From the NCBI GenBank assembly GCA_024400955.1, contig JAKSLY010000023.1, forward strand, positions 1-42,702: 42,702 nt of DNA. Reading direction: 5' to 3'. The notes beneath the pieces are model-generated. The model ran no database searches, was not told where the DNA came from, and was given only the letters and a program-made list of their open reading frames with translations. The DNA comes from Treponema sp. Its GTDB lineage: Bacteria; Spirochaetota; Spirochaetia; Treponematales; Treponemataceae. Position numbers and translations under genes: made by a program. Shown here piece after piece: positions 21,783 to 30,264 of the stretch. Position 1 is the stretch's first letter, and every line of letters begins with the position of its first letter.

Positions 21783-22166
21783 TTAACTGCTGCTTTTTTC
21801 TCCGCTTTCACAGTGCTTCTTCCTGTGAACCTTCATCAGGAGCTGGGTGACGAGTCCCGTGGCTGCAAATACAAGGACGGTGGAAGCAACGGCTATGAAG
21901 GTAAAGTGGAGCCCGTATTTTTTCATCAGGGGAAGTGCATTGATGAATCCCACGCTGGAAGGAACAAAGAAGAAGGACATGATGGCCAGCAAAAATGCGG
22001 AAACTTCCTTTATCCATTCAAGCTTTATTACCTTGAATTCCAGGCAGAGGAACAGGAGTACAAGGCCGTATATGCTTGCAGGAACAGGCAGGGGCAGCAG
22101 GTGATTTAAAAGTTCCCCCATGAGGGAAAAAAATATGATTATGGCAAACTGCAGTATGTACTTCAT
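21783..22166 (-). CDS. lrgA: LrgA/CidA-family holin-like membrane protein
   Basis: 127 residues with four membrane segments and the family words LPLPVPASIYGLVLLF and FFVPSSVGFI. It teams with LrgB. The ATG is 1 nt after the nnr stop codon, with GAGGAA inside that gene serving as the ribosome site, so the two are coupled. Confidence 0.9.
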   Translation of the reverse strand: MKYILQFAIIIFFSLMGELLNHLLPLPVPASIYGLVLLFLCLEFKVIKLEWIKEVSAFLLAIMSFFFVPSSVGFINALPLMKKYGLHFTFIAVASTVLVFAATGLVTQLLMKVHRKKHCESGEKSSS

Positions 22167-22167
22167 T

Positions 22168-23757
22168 TTACGGTTCCTCGGAATTGAATGGAGCGACTTG
22201 ATCGGATGACTTGGACTTGGCTGGGTTGAATGATGCGATTCTTGAAATCAGCTCCATTGGGGTAAGGCTCCAGGAAGATTCAAATTTTCTTGATGACAGG
22301 GCATGAACCAATGATGCAGTGACTGCTGCGTTGGTTGCATCATATCCCTGGGCAAGGAGGGCACATGCAAGGCCCGAGAGAACGTCGCCTGAACCGGCTT
22401 TTGCCAAAGCGGCAGTTCCCCACGGATTGAACATAACCTGAACGTCATTATCTTTTCTTGACCAGTAGGCAATGAGAACGGTTGCTCCCTTAAGGATGAG
22501 GGTGCAGTTCCTGTAGGCAGTGCAGAATTCTTTTGCAAGGCTGAACCTGTCGGCTATGACGCGGCGGGTGTCGTATTCCCCAAAACCGCAGTTGGCAAGC
22601 AGTGCGGAAAATTCCTTTGGATGTGGGGTAAGGACGCATGCCCTTGAACCGGACATTGCAGCTTCTTCCGTGCACCGGCCGTCAAGGATCTTTTTGATGG
22701 CCTTTGTCTTAAACAGGTCTGCATCCAGCACCAGTGGAATGTCTTTGTTTTCCACCAGGAATCCTGCATATTCATCAAGTCGCGGATTTTCAACACCAAG
22801 ACCCATGCCCATTGCAACGGCGGAAGTTCCTGCCGGAAAATCCATGGAAGCCATAAGGCTTGGATCCGGACAGTCCTCGATGCCGCATAGAGTAACAAGG
22901 CCCGATCCAAAATTAAGGGCAGCTGTTGCCGCAATCCGGGCAGCCCCCAGTTTTTCCCCGGAAACCAAAACTGCATGCCCGTAGGTTCCCTTGTTGGAAT
23001 TCTGCCTTGTCCGCACCGGAAGCTTGAGTTCTGATTCTTCAAGAAGGAATGCATCCGGCTTTTGTGTGCTGCAGTAACAGCTGGAAGAGACGCCAAGGTT
23101 TGCAACGGTGATTTTTCCGGCCCTGTCCTTTGCCATGTCGCTTGTAAGGCTAAGCTTGAGGGAACCCATGGTAACCGTCTCATTGCATTCAAAGACGCAG
23201 GGCTTTCCGGTGTAGTCCGTGCCTGCATTTCCCAGAAGGTCCAGCCCCGTGGGAACATCGCAGGAAATCTTGTAGCAGTCAATTGAATCAAGGGCAGCTG
23301 CAGAATTTATGGCAGCCTCGCATTCAGGCGGAAGTGGCAGCCTGGTTCCTGTTCCCAGCATGCAGTCAACGCAAACCGTAATGTCGAAGGATTTGCCTTC
23401 AATGTATTCGTCAAGGGAATAAAGGTCGATGAATGTTACGCCGCAATTTTTTGCCCGCTCCATCTGGAGAAGTGCCATGGGGGATTTGGGTTCCATTACC
23501 TGGCATACCGTAACGCTAAGATCGTGCTGGGATACGCGCCTAGCAAGGGCGTAACCGTCGGCACCGTTGTTTCCGCTTCCTGCAAGAATCAGGATGCATG
23601 GGCGGGAAATGTATCTTCCCGAAGGATGGAATGCGTGGGCCATGACTGCCTTCTCAAGGGCGGCCGCTGCGTTTTCCATCATTATGTCTTCAGTCAGCTG
23701 ATAGGTTTCACGGGCCTTTTTATCCAGGACCCGTGTATCATGGTAAATTTTTTTCAT
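22168..23757 (-). CDS. nnr: Bifunctional NAD(P)HX epimerase/dehydratase
   Basis: 529 residues, a fusion of two repair enzymes. The N-terminal YjeF_N epimerase (1-225) has ILAGSGNNGADGYALARR and DCMLGTGTR. The C-terminal ADP-dependent dehydratase (240-515) has GTYGHAVLVSGEKLGAARIA, LTPHPKEFSALL, LILKGATVLIA and the active-site loop GTAALAKAGSGDVLSG. Together they restore hydrated NADH/NADPH. It sits 13 nt after metI. Confidence 0.92.
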   Translation of the reverse strand: MKKIYHDTRVLDKKARETYQLTEDIMMENAAAALEKAVMAHAFHPSGRYISRPCILILAGSGNNGADGYALARRVSQHDLSVTVCQVMEPKSPMALLQMERAKNCGVTFIDLYSLDEYIEGKSFDITVCVDCMLGTGTRLPLPPECEAAINSAAALDSIDCYKISCDVPTGLDLLGNAGTDYTGKPCVFECNETVTMGSLKLSLTSDMAKDRAGKITVANLGVSSSCYCSTQKPDAFLLEESELKLPVRTRQNSNKGTYGHAVLVSGEKLGAARIAATAALNFGSGLVTLCGIEDCPDPSLMASMDFPAGTSAVAMGMGLGVENPRLDEYAGFLVENKDIPLVLDADLFKTKAIKKILDGRCTEEAAMSGSRACVLTPHPKEFSALLANCGFGEYDTRRVIADRFSLAKEFCTAYRNCTLILKGATVLIAYWSRKDNDVQVMFNPWGTAALAKAGSGDVLSGLACALLAQGYDATNAAVTASLVHALSSRKFESSWSLTPMELISRIASFNPAKSKSSDQVAPFNSEEP

Positions 23758-23769
23758 TTTGGAATTCAG

Positions 23770-24423
23770 TTAGCGCTTGCTGAGCATCCTGTTTGCAATG
23801 TAGGTTCCCAGGAACTGGATGACTTCAACAAGAATTATGATGACGATTACAGCTGCCGCCATAACGTCCGTGCGGAACCTCTGGTATCCGTAGCGGATTG
23901 CCAGGTCACCAAGTCCGCCTCCACCGATGGTACCTGCCATGGCGGAATATCCGATAAGGTTGATGATGGTAAGGGTAAGTCCCGAAACAAGGGAAGGCAT
24001 GCTTTCCGGCACAAGGACTTTCCAGATGATCTGGAAGTTTGTGGAACCCATGGCGCGGGCTGCCTGAATCATTCCCGGGTCAACTTCAATGAGTGCAGTT
24101 TCCACAATGCGGGCAACAAAGGGGCCTGCTGCAATTGAAAGTGGAATTACCGTAGCTGCCGTACCGATGCTTGTGCCAAGGATAAGGCGCGAAAGGGGGA
24201 AGAGAAGGATCATCAGGATCAGGAATGGAAAGGACCTGAGTACGTTGACGATTCTGCCAAGAACCTGGTTTATCACAGGCTTTGGCGTTATTCCCGTGGG
24301 CCCGGTTGAAAAAAGAAGTATTCCCAGGGGGAATCCGATCATTGTTGAAAAAAGAGTCGAAAAGAAAACCATGATCAGGGTTTCTACAGTTGAAGTTCCT
24401 ACCAATGTCATTATCTGGTTCAT
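23770..24423 (-). CDS. metI: Methionine ABC transporter permease MetI
   Basis: 217 residues from ATG 24423 (GAGG 7 nt upstream), five membrane segments and the EAA loop AARAMGSTNFQIIWKVLVPE. The words VLRSFPFLIL and AGTIGGGGLGDLAIRYGYQR are MetI hallmarks. With MetN it imports methionine or its analogues. No metQ substrate-binding gene is in this window. Confidence 0.93.
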   Translation of the reverse strand: MNQIMTLVGTSTVETLIMVFFSTLFSTMIGFPLGILLFSTGPTGITPKPVINQVLGRIVNVLRSFPFLILMILLFPLSRLILGTSIGTAATVIPLSIAAGPFVARIVETALIEVDPGMIQAARAMGSTNFQIIWKVLVPESMPSLVSGLTLTIINLIGYSAMAGTIGGGGLGDLAIRYGYQRFRTDVMAAAVIVIIILVEVIQFLGTYIANRMLSKR

Positions 24424-24512
24424 GCTCAATCCTCTGAAAAAAAAATTAGTCGTCAGTTTAGTTGCCGATTAAGTTGTTGATACAGGCTCCGGTTTAGCCG
24501 TCAGTTGCCGGT

Positions 24513-25532
24513 CTATTCGTCGAGGCGTTCAACCTTAACGCCGTTCTCCCCGAAGAATGCAATTGCCTTTTCTATTTCTTCCGGGGCGCCAATGATGTCG
24601 GCAAGCATGATGCCCACGTCATCATCTGCAAGCTTTGAGATTCCACCTGCGCGGATGTTAAAGTCAACGTCAAATTTCTTTGCGGCCTGGCTGATGACCG
24701 GTGCTCCCGTGGAATTGCCTCCAAACACCAGCTTGTATTCTCCGCCTTCCTTTGACCATCTGGTAAATTTTTCCGAATCCTGTTCGCTTTGGCCTGTAAT
24801 GTGTGAAAGAAAGTCCACGGTCACTTCCGATTTTGGGTTGGAGAAAATTTCCTTGACCGGACCCTGCTCCACAACCTGTCCCCTGTCGATTACGGCAACG
24901 TTGTCGCATGCATCACGGACAACTTCCATCTGGTGCGTGATCATGACTACCGTAAGGTTCATCTTTTTCTGGATGTCCCTGATGAGTGAAAGGATCGATC
25001 TTGTTGTCTGCGGGTCCAGTGCGCTTGTAGCTTCGTCGCAAAAAAGAATGTCCGGTTCCGTGGCAAGGGCGCGGGCAATGGCAATACGCTGCTTCTGTCC
25101 GCCGGAAAGGGTGCTTACAGGAGCGTCAGCGCGGTCTTCAAGGCCAACCAGCTTAAGCATTTCCTTAACCTTGTCCCTGATTTTTTTCTGTGGGGTTCCA
25201 CGGATTTCAAGAGGGTATGCAATGTTCTTTGCGGCGGTTCTCGAAGTGAACAGGTTAAAGTTCTGGAAGATCATGCCTATGGACCTTCTCTTTTCTATGA
25301 GGTCCTTCTTGCCAAGGTTGTCTACTCGTTCATCCCCGTAGTAAACTTCACCTTCATCCGGTTCTTCCAGAAGGCTGATAAGGCGCACAAGGGAAGATTT
25401 TCCCGCACCGCTTTTTCCGATTATTCCAAAGATCTTGTTTTCCGGTATTTCAAGGGAGATGCCATCAACGGCAGTAATTTCTCCGTCGCTACCACTGTAT
25501 GTTTTCTTCAGGTTCTCAAGCTTTATGTTCAT
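24513..25532 (-). CDS. metN: Methionine ABC transporter ATPase MetN
   Basis: 339 residues from ATG 25532. Walker A IIGKSGAGKSSLVR, Q-loop MIFQNFNLFTSRT, signature LSGGQKQRIAIARAL, Walker B ILFCDEATSALDPQTT. The C-terminal 75 residues are the NIL/ACT-like methionine-sensing domain (IRAGGISKLADDDVGIMLAD). The start codon lies 6 nt after a TATTAT -10 box and has no ribosome site, so the mRNA is probably leaderless. It heads the long minus-strand string with metI next. Confidence 0.93.
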   Translation of the reverse strand: MNIKLENLKKTYSGSDGEITAVDGISLEIPENKIFGIIGKSGAGKSSLVRLISLLEEPDEGEVYYGDERVDNLGKKDLIEKRRSIGMIFQNFNLFTSRTAAKNIAYPLEIRGTPQKKIRDKVKEMLKLVGLEDRADAPVSTLSGGQKQRIAIARALATEPDILFCDEATSALDPQTTRSILSLIRDIQKKMNLTVVMITHQMEVVRDACDNVAVIDRGQVVEQGPVKEIFSNPKSEVTVDFLSHITGQSEQDSEKFTRWSKEGGEYKLVFGGNSTGAPVISQAAKKFDVDFNIRAGGISKLADDDVGIMLADIIGAPEEIEKAIAFFGENGVKVERLDE

Positions 25533-25538
25533 TCCGTT

Positions 25539-25567
25539 ATAATAGAAGAATTCCGACTTTGACACAA
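25539..25567 (-). promoter_or_regulatory. Promoter of metN (leaderless)
   Basis: On the minus strand: TTGTGT (25567-25562), 17-bp spacer, TATTAT (25544-25539), then 6 nt to the ATG at 25532. The transcript would begin at or next to the start codon. Confidence 0.55.
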
Positions 25568-25611
25568 GAAAGAAGATGCCCAAAAAGGTTATGGCCTGTA
25601 ATAATGAATTC

Positions 25612-25620
25612 TGATATGAT
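25612..25620 (+). promoter_or_regulatory. Extended -10 promoter of rex (leaderless)
   Basis: TGaTATGAT with the hexamer at 25615-25620, 8 nt before the ATG at 25629. No ribosome site separates them and no -35 is evident. Confidence 0.5.
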
Positions 25621-25628
25621 GTCGGCAG

Positions 25629-26240
25629 ATGAAAGACATACCAATGCCTGCCCGCCGCCGTCTGGTTCTGCTGGAACGGCTGCTGTCAAACTATACGGAA
25701 AAAAACATAACCTCACAGAAAATCCAGGAACTTGCAGGCTGGTCCAGTGCCATAATCAGGCGCGACATCTCATATCTTGGCGTAAACTGCGGTGCAACCA
25801 ACGGCTACCGAACCTCAGAGCTTCTTGCGGCTTTGTCCCGTGAGTTCAATTTTGACGGTGAAGTGCGTCACTGCTGCATTGTGGGCCTTGGAAGAATGGG
25901 CCAGGCTCTTCTTGATGCCTCGGAACTCTATGATTCAGCATTTAAGATTGTGGCAGGCTTTGATACAAGCGTAAACAAAACGGAAGTCCTGAGTTCGTCC
26001 TTTCCCCTTCATCCCACAACCCTCATGAAGAAAACGATTATTGAAGAAAAGATTTCATACGCTATTCTGACAGTGGACAAGGATGAAGCCCAGAGCCTTG
26101 CAAACCTGCTTGTGGAATGCGGAATAAAGGGCATCATCAACTATACGCCATGCGTTCTTACCGTCCCGAAGGATGTGCTTGTGGAAAACGTGGGCCTGCT
26201 GACTGCACTTGAAACCCTGTCGGTAATGGGTGAGGTCTAG
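25629..26240 (+). CDS. rex: Redox-sensing transcriptional repressor Rex
   Basis: 203 residues. An N-terminal winged helix (ARRRLVLLERLLSNYTEKNI, ELAGWSSAIIRRDISYLG) is joined to a Rossmann domain with the NADH loop CCIVGLGRMGQALL and the Rex-like GIKGIINYTPCVLTVPKDV. Rex releases DNA when NADH is high. The usual VGYDVxxL linker is replaced by NGYRTSELLAAL. The start is likely leaderless; an ATG five codons later (MPARRR) is an alternative. Divergent from metN with 96 bp between. Two Rex boxes lie downstream, before serC. Confidence 0.9.
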   Translation: MKDIPMPARRRLVLLERLLSNYTEKNITSQKIQELAGWSSAIIRRDISYLGVNCGATNGYRTSELLAALSREFNFDGEVRHCCIVGLGRMGQALLDASELYDSAFKIVAGFDTSVNKTEVLSSSFPLHPTTLMKKTIIEEKISYAILTVDKDEAQSLANLLVECGIKGIINYTPCVLTVPKDVLVENVGLLTALETLSVMGEV

Positions 26241-26358
26241 CTTTTTTCCCTTGGGGAACCAACTACGCTGGCTCCAGCTTAACCCGGGGGCTTCCGGCCG
26301 AATTACCCGCAGTGGCCCCTGCTAACTGCATTTTCCTGCGGCCAAAATCTGGTTTTAC

Positions 26359-26374
26359 TGTGAATTTTTTCACA
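26359..26374. promoter_or_regulatory. Rex box 1 between rex and serC
   Basis: TGTGAA-TTTT-TTCACA is a perfect 16-bp match to the core of the Rex consensus TTGTGAA-N4-TTCACAA. It lies 201 bp before serC and 119 bp after rex. Confidence 0.75.
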
Positions 26375-26493
26375 TAAACGGCAAATTCCCCCTGAATTCA
26401 CGGAATTTGGCCCCATTTTACCAATTCGGCATGAAATTCCTTTAGCCAAGCCTTAATAAATTCTCTAGAATTGTATTAATCAGTAAGATTTTA

Positions 26494-26511
26494 CTGTGAT
26501 AAATTTCACAG
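26494..26511. promoter_or_regulatory. Rex box 2, upstream of serC
   Basis: CTGTGA-N6-TCACAG is a perfect 6-bp-arm palindrome with the Rex spacing (TGTGA-N6-TCACA). It lies 64 bp before the serC ATG, where it would sit at or near the promoter. Confidence 0.7.
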
Positions 26512-26574
26512 GTAATAATTAAATGGATCCTCGGGCTGTCTTGTTTCCGGGGATTGTTAATATAGGGGTACAAA

Positions 26575-27702
26575 ATGAGTCGTGTTTACAATTTTAGTGC
26601 AGGTCCAAGCTGCCTGCCGGAAGAAGTTCTTAAGGAATGCGCTGCAGAAATGATGGACTGCAACGGAACTGGCCAGAGCGTTATGGAAATGAGCCACCGT
26701 TCTTCTGCCTTTGAACCAATCATCGAGCATGCAGAAGCACAGATCCGCAAGCTTATGAACGTTCCTTCAAACTACAAGGTCCTCTTCGTTCAGGGTGGCG
26801 GTTCTACACAGTTTGCCATGGTTGCACAGAACCTCGGCATCAACAAGAAGAAGGCTGCCTACATCGAAACTGGTGTCTGGGCAAAGAAGGCTGCAGCAGA
26901 AGCAAAGCACCTTGGCGTTGAAGTTGACGTTATCGCTTCCTCTAAGGACAAGAACTACTCTTACATTCCACGCGTTGAAAAGGTAACTGGCGACTACGAC
27001 TACGTTTACATCTGCTTCAACAACACAATCATGGGAACCCACTACGAATACATCCCTGAAACCGGTGACATTCCTCTCGTAGCTGACCTTTCTTCATGCA
27101 TCCTTTCAGAAGAAATCGACGTTTCAAAGTTCGGCCTCATCTTTGCAGGTGCACAGAAGAATCTTGCTCCAGCAGGCGTTACCCTCGTAATCGTTCGTGA
27201 AGACCTTATCCCTGAGCCGGAAAAGTGCCTCCCTGGTACACCTACAATGAGCATGTACAAGACACACGCAGACAACGGTTCAATGTACAATACACCTCCT
27301 TGCTATACAATCTACGTTCTCGACAAGGTTCTCAACTGGATCGAAAGGAACGGCGGTGCTGCAGGAATCAATAAGCTCAACGTAGAAAAGGCAGACTACC
27401 TCTACAACTACCTGGACAATTCTGACTTCTACCATGCAACAACAGAAAAGGGAAGCCGCTCACTGATGAACGTTCCATTCCTTACAAAGTATTCTGACAA
27501 CGATGGCAGCGAAGAAGCACAGGCAAAGGAAAAGGCAATCAACAGCAAGTTCGTTAAGGAAGCAGAAGCAGCTGGCCTTGTAAACCTCAAGGGACACAGG
27601 CTTGTAGGCGGAATGCGCGCTTCAATCTACAACGCAATGACACTCGACGGCGTAAAGGCCCTCGTTAAGTTCATGGAAGAATTTGCAAAGGCAAATGCCT
27701 AA
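26575..27702 (+). CDS. serC: Phosphoserine aminotransferase
   Basis: 375 residues. Begins YNFSAGPSCLPEEVLKE; PLP-binding Lys in LIFAGAQKNLAPAG; phosphate and substrate residues in FVQGGGSTQFAMV and the C-terminal GHRLVGGMRASIYNAM. It converts 3-phosphohydroxypyruvate and glutamate to phosphoserine. AGGGG precedes the ATG. It is followed 16 nt later by serA, the preceding enzyme of the pathway. Two Rex boxes upstream suggest redox control. Confidence 0.97.
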   Translation: MSRVYNFSAGPSCLPEEVLKECAAEMMDCNGTGQSVMEMSHRSSAFEPIIEHAEAQIRKLMNVPSNYKVLFVQGGGSTQFAMVAQNLGINKKKAAYIETGVWAKKAAAEAKHLGVEVDVIASSKDKNYSYIPRVEKVTGDYDYVYICFNNTIMGTHYEYIPETGDIPLVADLSSCILSEEIDVSKFGLIFAGAQKNLAPAGVTLVIVREDLIPEPEKCLPGTPTMSMYKTHADNGSMYNTPPCYTIYVLDKVLNWIERNGGAAGINKLNVEKADYLYNYLDNSDFYHATTEKGSRSLMNVPFLTKYSDNDGSEEAQAKEKAINSKFVKEAEAAGLVNLKGHRLVGGMRASIYNAMTLDGVKALVKFMEEFAKANA

Positions 27703-27718
27703 TTTCTCGGAGGAAAAA

Positions 27719-28897
27719 ATGTATAAGATTCAGACACTTGATAGAATTTCTGCTGTTGGACTTGATAACTTCCCTCGCGGAGAATACGAAATCGCTTCGG
27801 AAATCATGAAGCCGGATGCAATCCTTGTCCGCTCCCACGACATGCTCACAATGGAACTTGATGAAAACGTTAAGGCCGTTGCCCGTGCAGGTGCAGGCGT
27901 AAACAACATTCCATGCAAGGATCTGGCTGCAAAGGGCGTTGTAGTATTCAATACACCGGGTGCAAATGCAAACGCAGTTAAGGAACTGGTAATCCTCGGC
28001 CTCCTCATGGCAAGCCGTCCTGTAATCGCTGCAAACAAGTTCTGTAACGGACTTGCAGGCAAGGGTGCAGAAATTGCAACCCTCGCAGAAAAGGGAAAGA
28101 AGGACTACATCGGAAACGAGCTCAAGGGAAAGACCCTTGGCGTTATCGGTCTCGGTGCCATCGGTGCACAGGTTGCAAACACGGCAATCGAACTTGGAAT
28201 GAACGTTGTAGGTTACGACCCATTCCTTTCAATCGATGCAGCATGGAGCCTCAATCACATGGTAAAGCACGCAGAAACTCTCGATACGGTTCTTGCAAAG
28301 GCTGACTATCTTACATTCCATGTGCCTGAGACACCGGACACAAAGGGATTCGTAAACGCAAATACAATCAAGAACATGAAGGACGGCGTTCGCCTCATCA
28401 ACATCGCCCGTGGAGGCCTTGTAAACAACGAAGATGTTCTTGCTGCAATTGCAAGCGGAAAGGTAAGCTGCATGGTAACGGATTTTGCCGCAGAAGAACT
28501 TTTGAACAACGACAAGGTTATCTGTATGCCACACCTTGGAGCATCTACCCCGGAAGCAGAAGATAACTGTGCAGTCATGGCTGTAAAGGAACTCCGCGAC
28601 TTCCTTGAAACAGGTGCAATCAAGAACAGCGTAAACTATCCAAAGTGCAAGATGGACAATCCGATTCCAAAGAACGGAACACGCCTGTGCATTTCCCACA
28701 AGAACGTGCCAAACATGATCGCCCAGTTTACATCAGTTCTCGGTGAGGCAAAACTCAACATTGCAGGCATGGTTGACCAGAACCGCGGTGACATCGCTTA
28801 CTGTATGATCGACGTTGACGGAAAAGTTGAGGATGCAGCATTGGCAAACCTTGCAAAGGCCGAAGGCGTAATCAAGGTAAGACCAATCTACAACTAA
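27719..28897 (+). CDS. serA: D-3-phosphoglycerate dehydrogenase
   Basis: 392 residues from ATG 27719 (CGGAGG 6 nt upstream; an earlier frame start inside serC is not used). NAD-binding GVIGLGAIGAQVANTAIELG, catalytic Arg in INIARGGLV, Glu in the region LLNNDKVICMPHLGASTPEAE, which also has the catalytic His. A short C-terminal ACT domain (RLCISHKNVPNMIAQFTSVL) follows. It opens the serine pathway from 3-phosphoglycerate and reduces NAD+, which fits the Rex boxes upstream. A terminator follows at 28961-29009. Confidence 0.96.
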   Translation: MYKIQTLDRISAVGLDNFPRGEYEIASEIMKPDAILVRSHDMLTMELDENVKAVARAGAGVNNIPCKDLAAKGVVVFNTPGANANAVKELVILGLLMASRPVIAANKFCNGLAGKGAEIATLAEKGKKDYIGNELKGKTLGVIGLGAIGAQVANTAIELGMNVVGYDPFLSIDAAWSLNHMVKHAETLDTVLAKADYLTFHVPETPDTKGFVNANTIKNMKDGVRLINIARGGLVNNEDVLAAIASGKVSCMVTDFAAEELLNNDKVICMPHLGASTPEAEDNCAVMAVKELRDFLETGAIKNSVNYPKCKMDNPIPKNGTRLCISHKNVPNMIAQFTSVLGEAKLNIAGMVDQNRGDIAYCMIDVDGKVEDAALANLAKAEGVIKVRPIYN

Positions 28898-28940
28898 AAA
28901 AAAGGCAGCCCTAAAAAGGGCCAGGTTTTGGTCCGGCTGC
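28896..28940 (-). terminator. Intrinsic terminator reading leftward
   Basis: On the minus strand, GCAGCC (28940-28935) and GGCTGC (28910-28905) flank a 24-nt loop containing a smaller GCCC/GGGC hairpin; eight T follow. It would end the diguanylate cyclase transcript and directly abuts the serA stop codon. Confidence 0.65.
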
Positions 28941-28960
28941 ACATAAAATCCATTTGATCA

Positions 28961-29009
28961 AGGCCCTGGATTTTTCATGCACTCTGCGTGGACTTCCGGG
29001 GCTTTTTTT
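28961..29009 (+). terminator. Intrinsic terminator of serC-serA
   Basis: AGGCCCTGGA (28961-28970) pairs with TTCCGGGGCTT (28994-29004) over ten positions including two G-U, followed by seven T. Reads rightward. Confidence 0.75.
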
Positions 29010-29021
29010 CTGCCTTTCGTA

Positions 29022-30068
29022 TCACTGGCTTTCCGTAACAACCTTGTTCTTGCCCGTTGTCTTTCCGATGTAAAGGCGTTCGTCTGCCTTTGCAATAAGC
29101 TCGTGAATCGGAAGGTCTTTTTCAGACATGGCGCATCCTGCCGTAAATGTCAGGTGGATGTCGTTGCTTTTAAGGAATTCCATGGAACTGAATTCCCTTG
29201 CGAGGGAAGATATGAATTCTGAAAACTCATTGCGGTCCCAGTGGGTCTGTGCAATTATCAGGAATTCCTCCCCACCCCAACGGGCGGCCCTTATGTTCTT
29301 GCTGGTTCTTGCAAGTATCAGGTCTGAAAGTGATTTTAAAACCTTGTCTCCAAAGATGTGGCCGTAGGTGTCGTTAATCATCTTAAAGTCATCAATGTCT
29401 ATGATGGCGATTGAGTAGGGCACGGAATCCCCGACCCACTGGTTCTGAACGGTGTCAAAGGTTGGCCTGATGCCGCGCCTGTTGTAAAGGCCCGTAAGCT
29501 GGTCGCGTGCTGCCTGGTTCTTGTAGTTTCCAAGGGAATTGAGGATGTTGTTCTTAAGGACCATGGTCATGACCGTAAGGCCTGCAAAGACTATGGAAAA
29601 ATTCATGATCTGGATTTTGTCCAGTGAACCGGCATCGAGCCTGTATATGGGTTCCATGTTTCTGCAGCATGCATAGCCCAGGTAAAAGAAGATGAAGGAA
29701 TTGGCAATGAGGATCCTTTGCTTGATGGCTGCGTTTTTTGAATTCACGATCATTCCGACGTAAACTGAACTTACAAGGGTGCCAAGATAAAAGACCTGGA
29801 ATCCGCTGGCCCATCCGACTTGAACAAGTCCAAGAAAAACCTGAACCTGAATGTGGAGGATTACGTAAAACATCCAGTAAACGGGTCGCGGCCTTTTTCT
29901 GTTTGAAATGAAGATCACCAGGGTCAGCACAAAGCCGATGATGTTCTGTCCGGTGCAGATGTATGCTTCGTGAATGAATGAATCGACCATCATCTCGAGA
30001 TGCGCAATGATGTTCAGAATCATGAAGATGTCAAAATTCAGGTTTTGAATGATTCTCCGCTTGTCCAT
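29022..30068 (-). CDS. Membrane-bound diguanylate cyclase (GGDEF)
   Basis: 348 residues. About five or six membrane segments fill residues 12-175, including IGFVLTLVIFIS and FSIVFAGLTVMTMVL. The GGDEF domain covers 185-345 with RDQLTGLYNRRG, IIDIDDFKMINDTYGH and the active site RWGGEEF. It makes cyclic di-GMP from two GTP. No RxxD inhibitory site lies five residues before GGEEF, so product feedback may be weak. GGGGAT lies about 6 nt before the ATG. Membrane-integrated sensor of unknown signal. Confidence 0.93.
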   Translation of the reverse strand: MDKRRIIQNLNFDIFMILNIIAHLEMMVDSFIHEAYICTGQNIIGFVLTLVIFISNRKRPRPVYWMFYVILHIQVQVFLGLVQVGWASGFQVFYLGTLVSSVYVGMIVNSKNAAIKQRILIANSFIFFYLGYACCRNMEPIYRLDAGSLDKIQIMNFSIVFAGLTVMTMVLKNNILNSLGNYKNQAARDQLTGLYNRRGIRPTFDTVQNQWVGDSVPYSIAIIDIDDFKMINDTYGHIFGDKVLKSLSDLILARTSKNIRAARWGGEEFLIIAQTHWDRNEFSEFISSLAREFSSMEFLKSNDIHLTFTAGCAMSEKDLPIHELIAKADERLYIGKTTGKNKVVTESQ

Positions 30069-30168
30069 GTTTTATCCCCGACTTTCAATTGTACACTTTA
30101 TTTGCCTAAAAGACCACAGGGATTTTGCCGCCTTGAATTTTCCAGCTTTCGGCAAGCCAGGGTTCTTG

Positions 30169-30197
30169 TTGAATTCAATTTGAAAAAGGATTATATT
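30169..30197 (+). promoter_or_regulatory. Promoter of metK
   Basis: TTGAAT (30169-30174), 17-bp spacer, TATATT (30192-30197). Start near 30204, about 60 nt before the GTG. The leader is too short for a SAM riboswitch. Confidence 0.7.
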
Positions 30198-30264
30198 AGG
30201 GGAACAAATCTATATCGCTGATTTATTTCCAAATTGCGGGCGTAACGGCTAAAAGGAGTATACC

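Noticed and set aside
29554..29814. Antisense frames inside the cyclase, metK, pyrG and MATE genes
   Set aside because: They are shadows of conserved genes on the other strand, without ribosome sites.
30204..30264. SAM riboswitch before metK or metN
   Set aside because: The metK leader is about 60 nt and metN has none; no conserved SAM-riboswitch core is seen.
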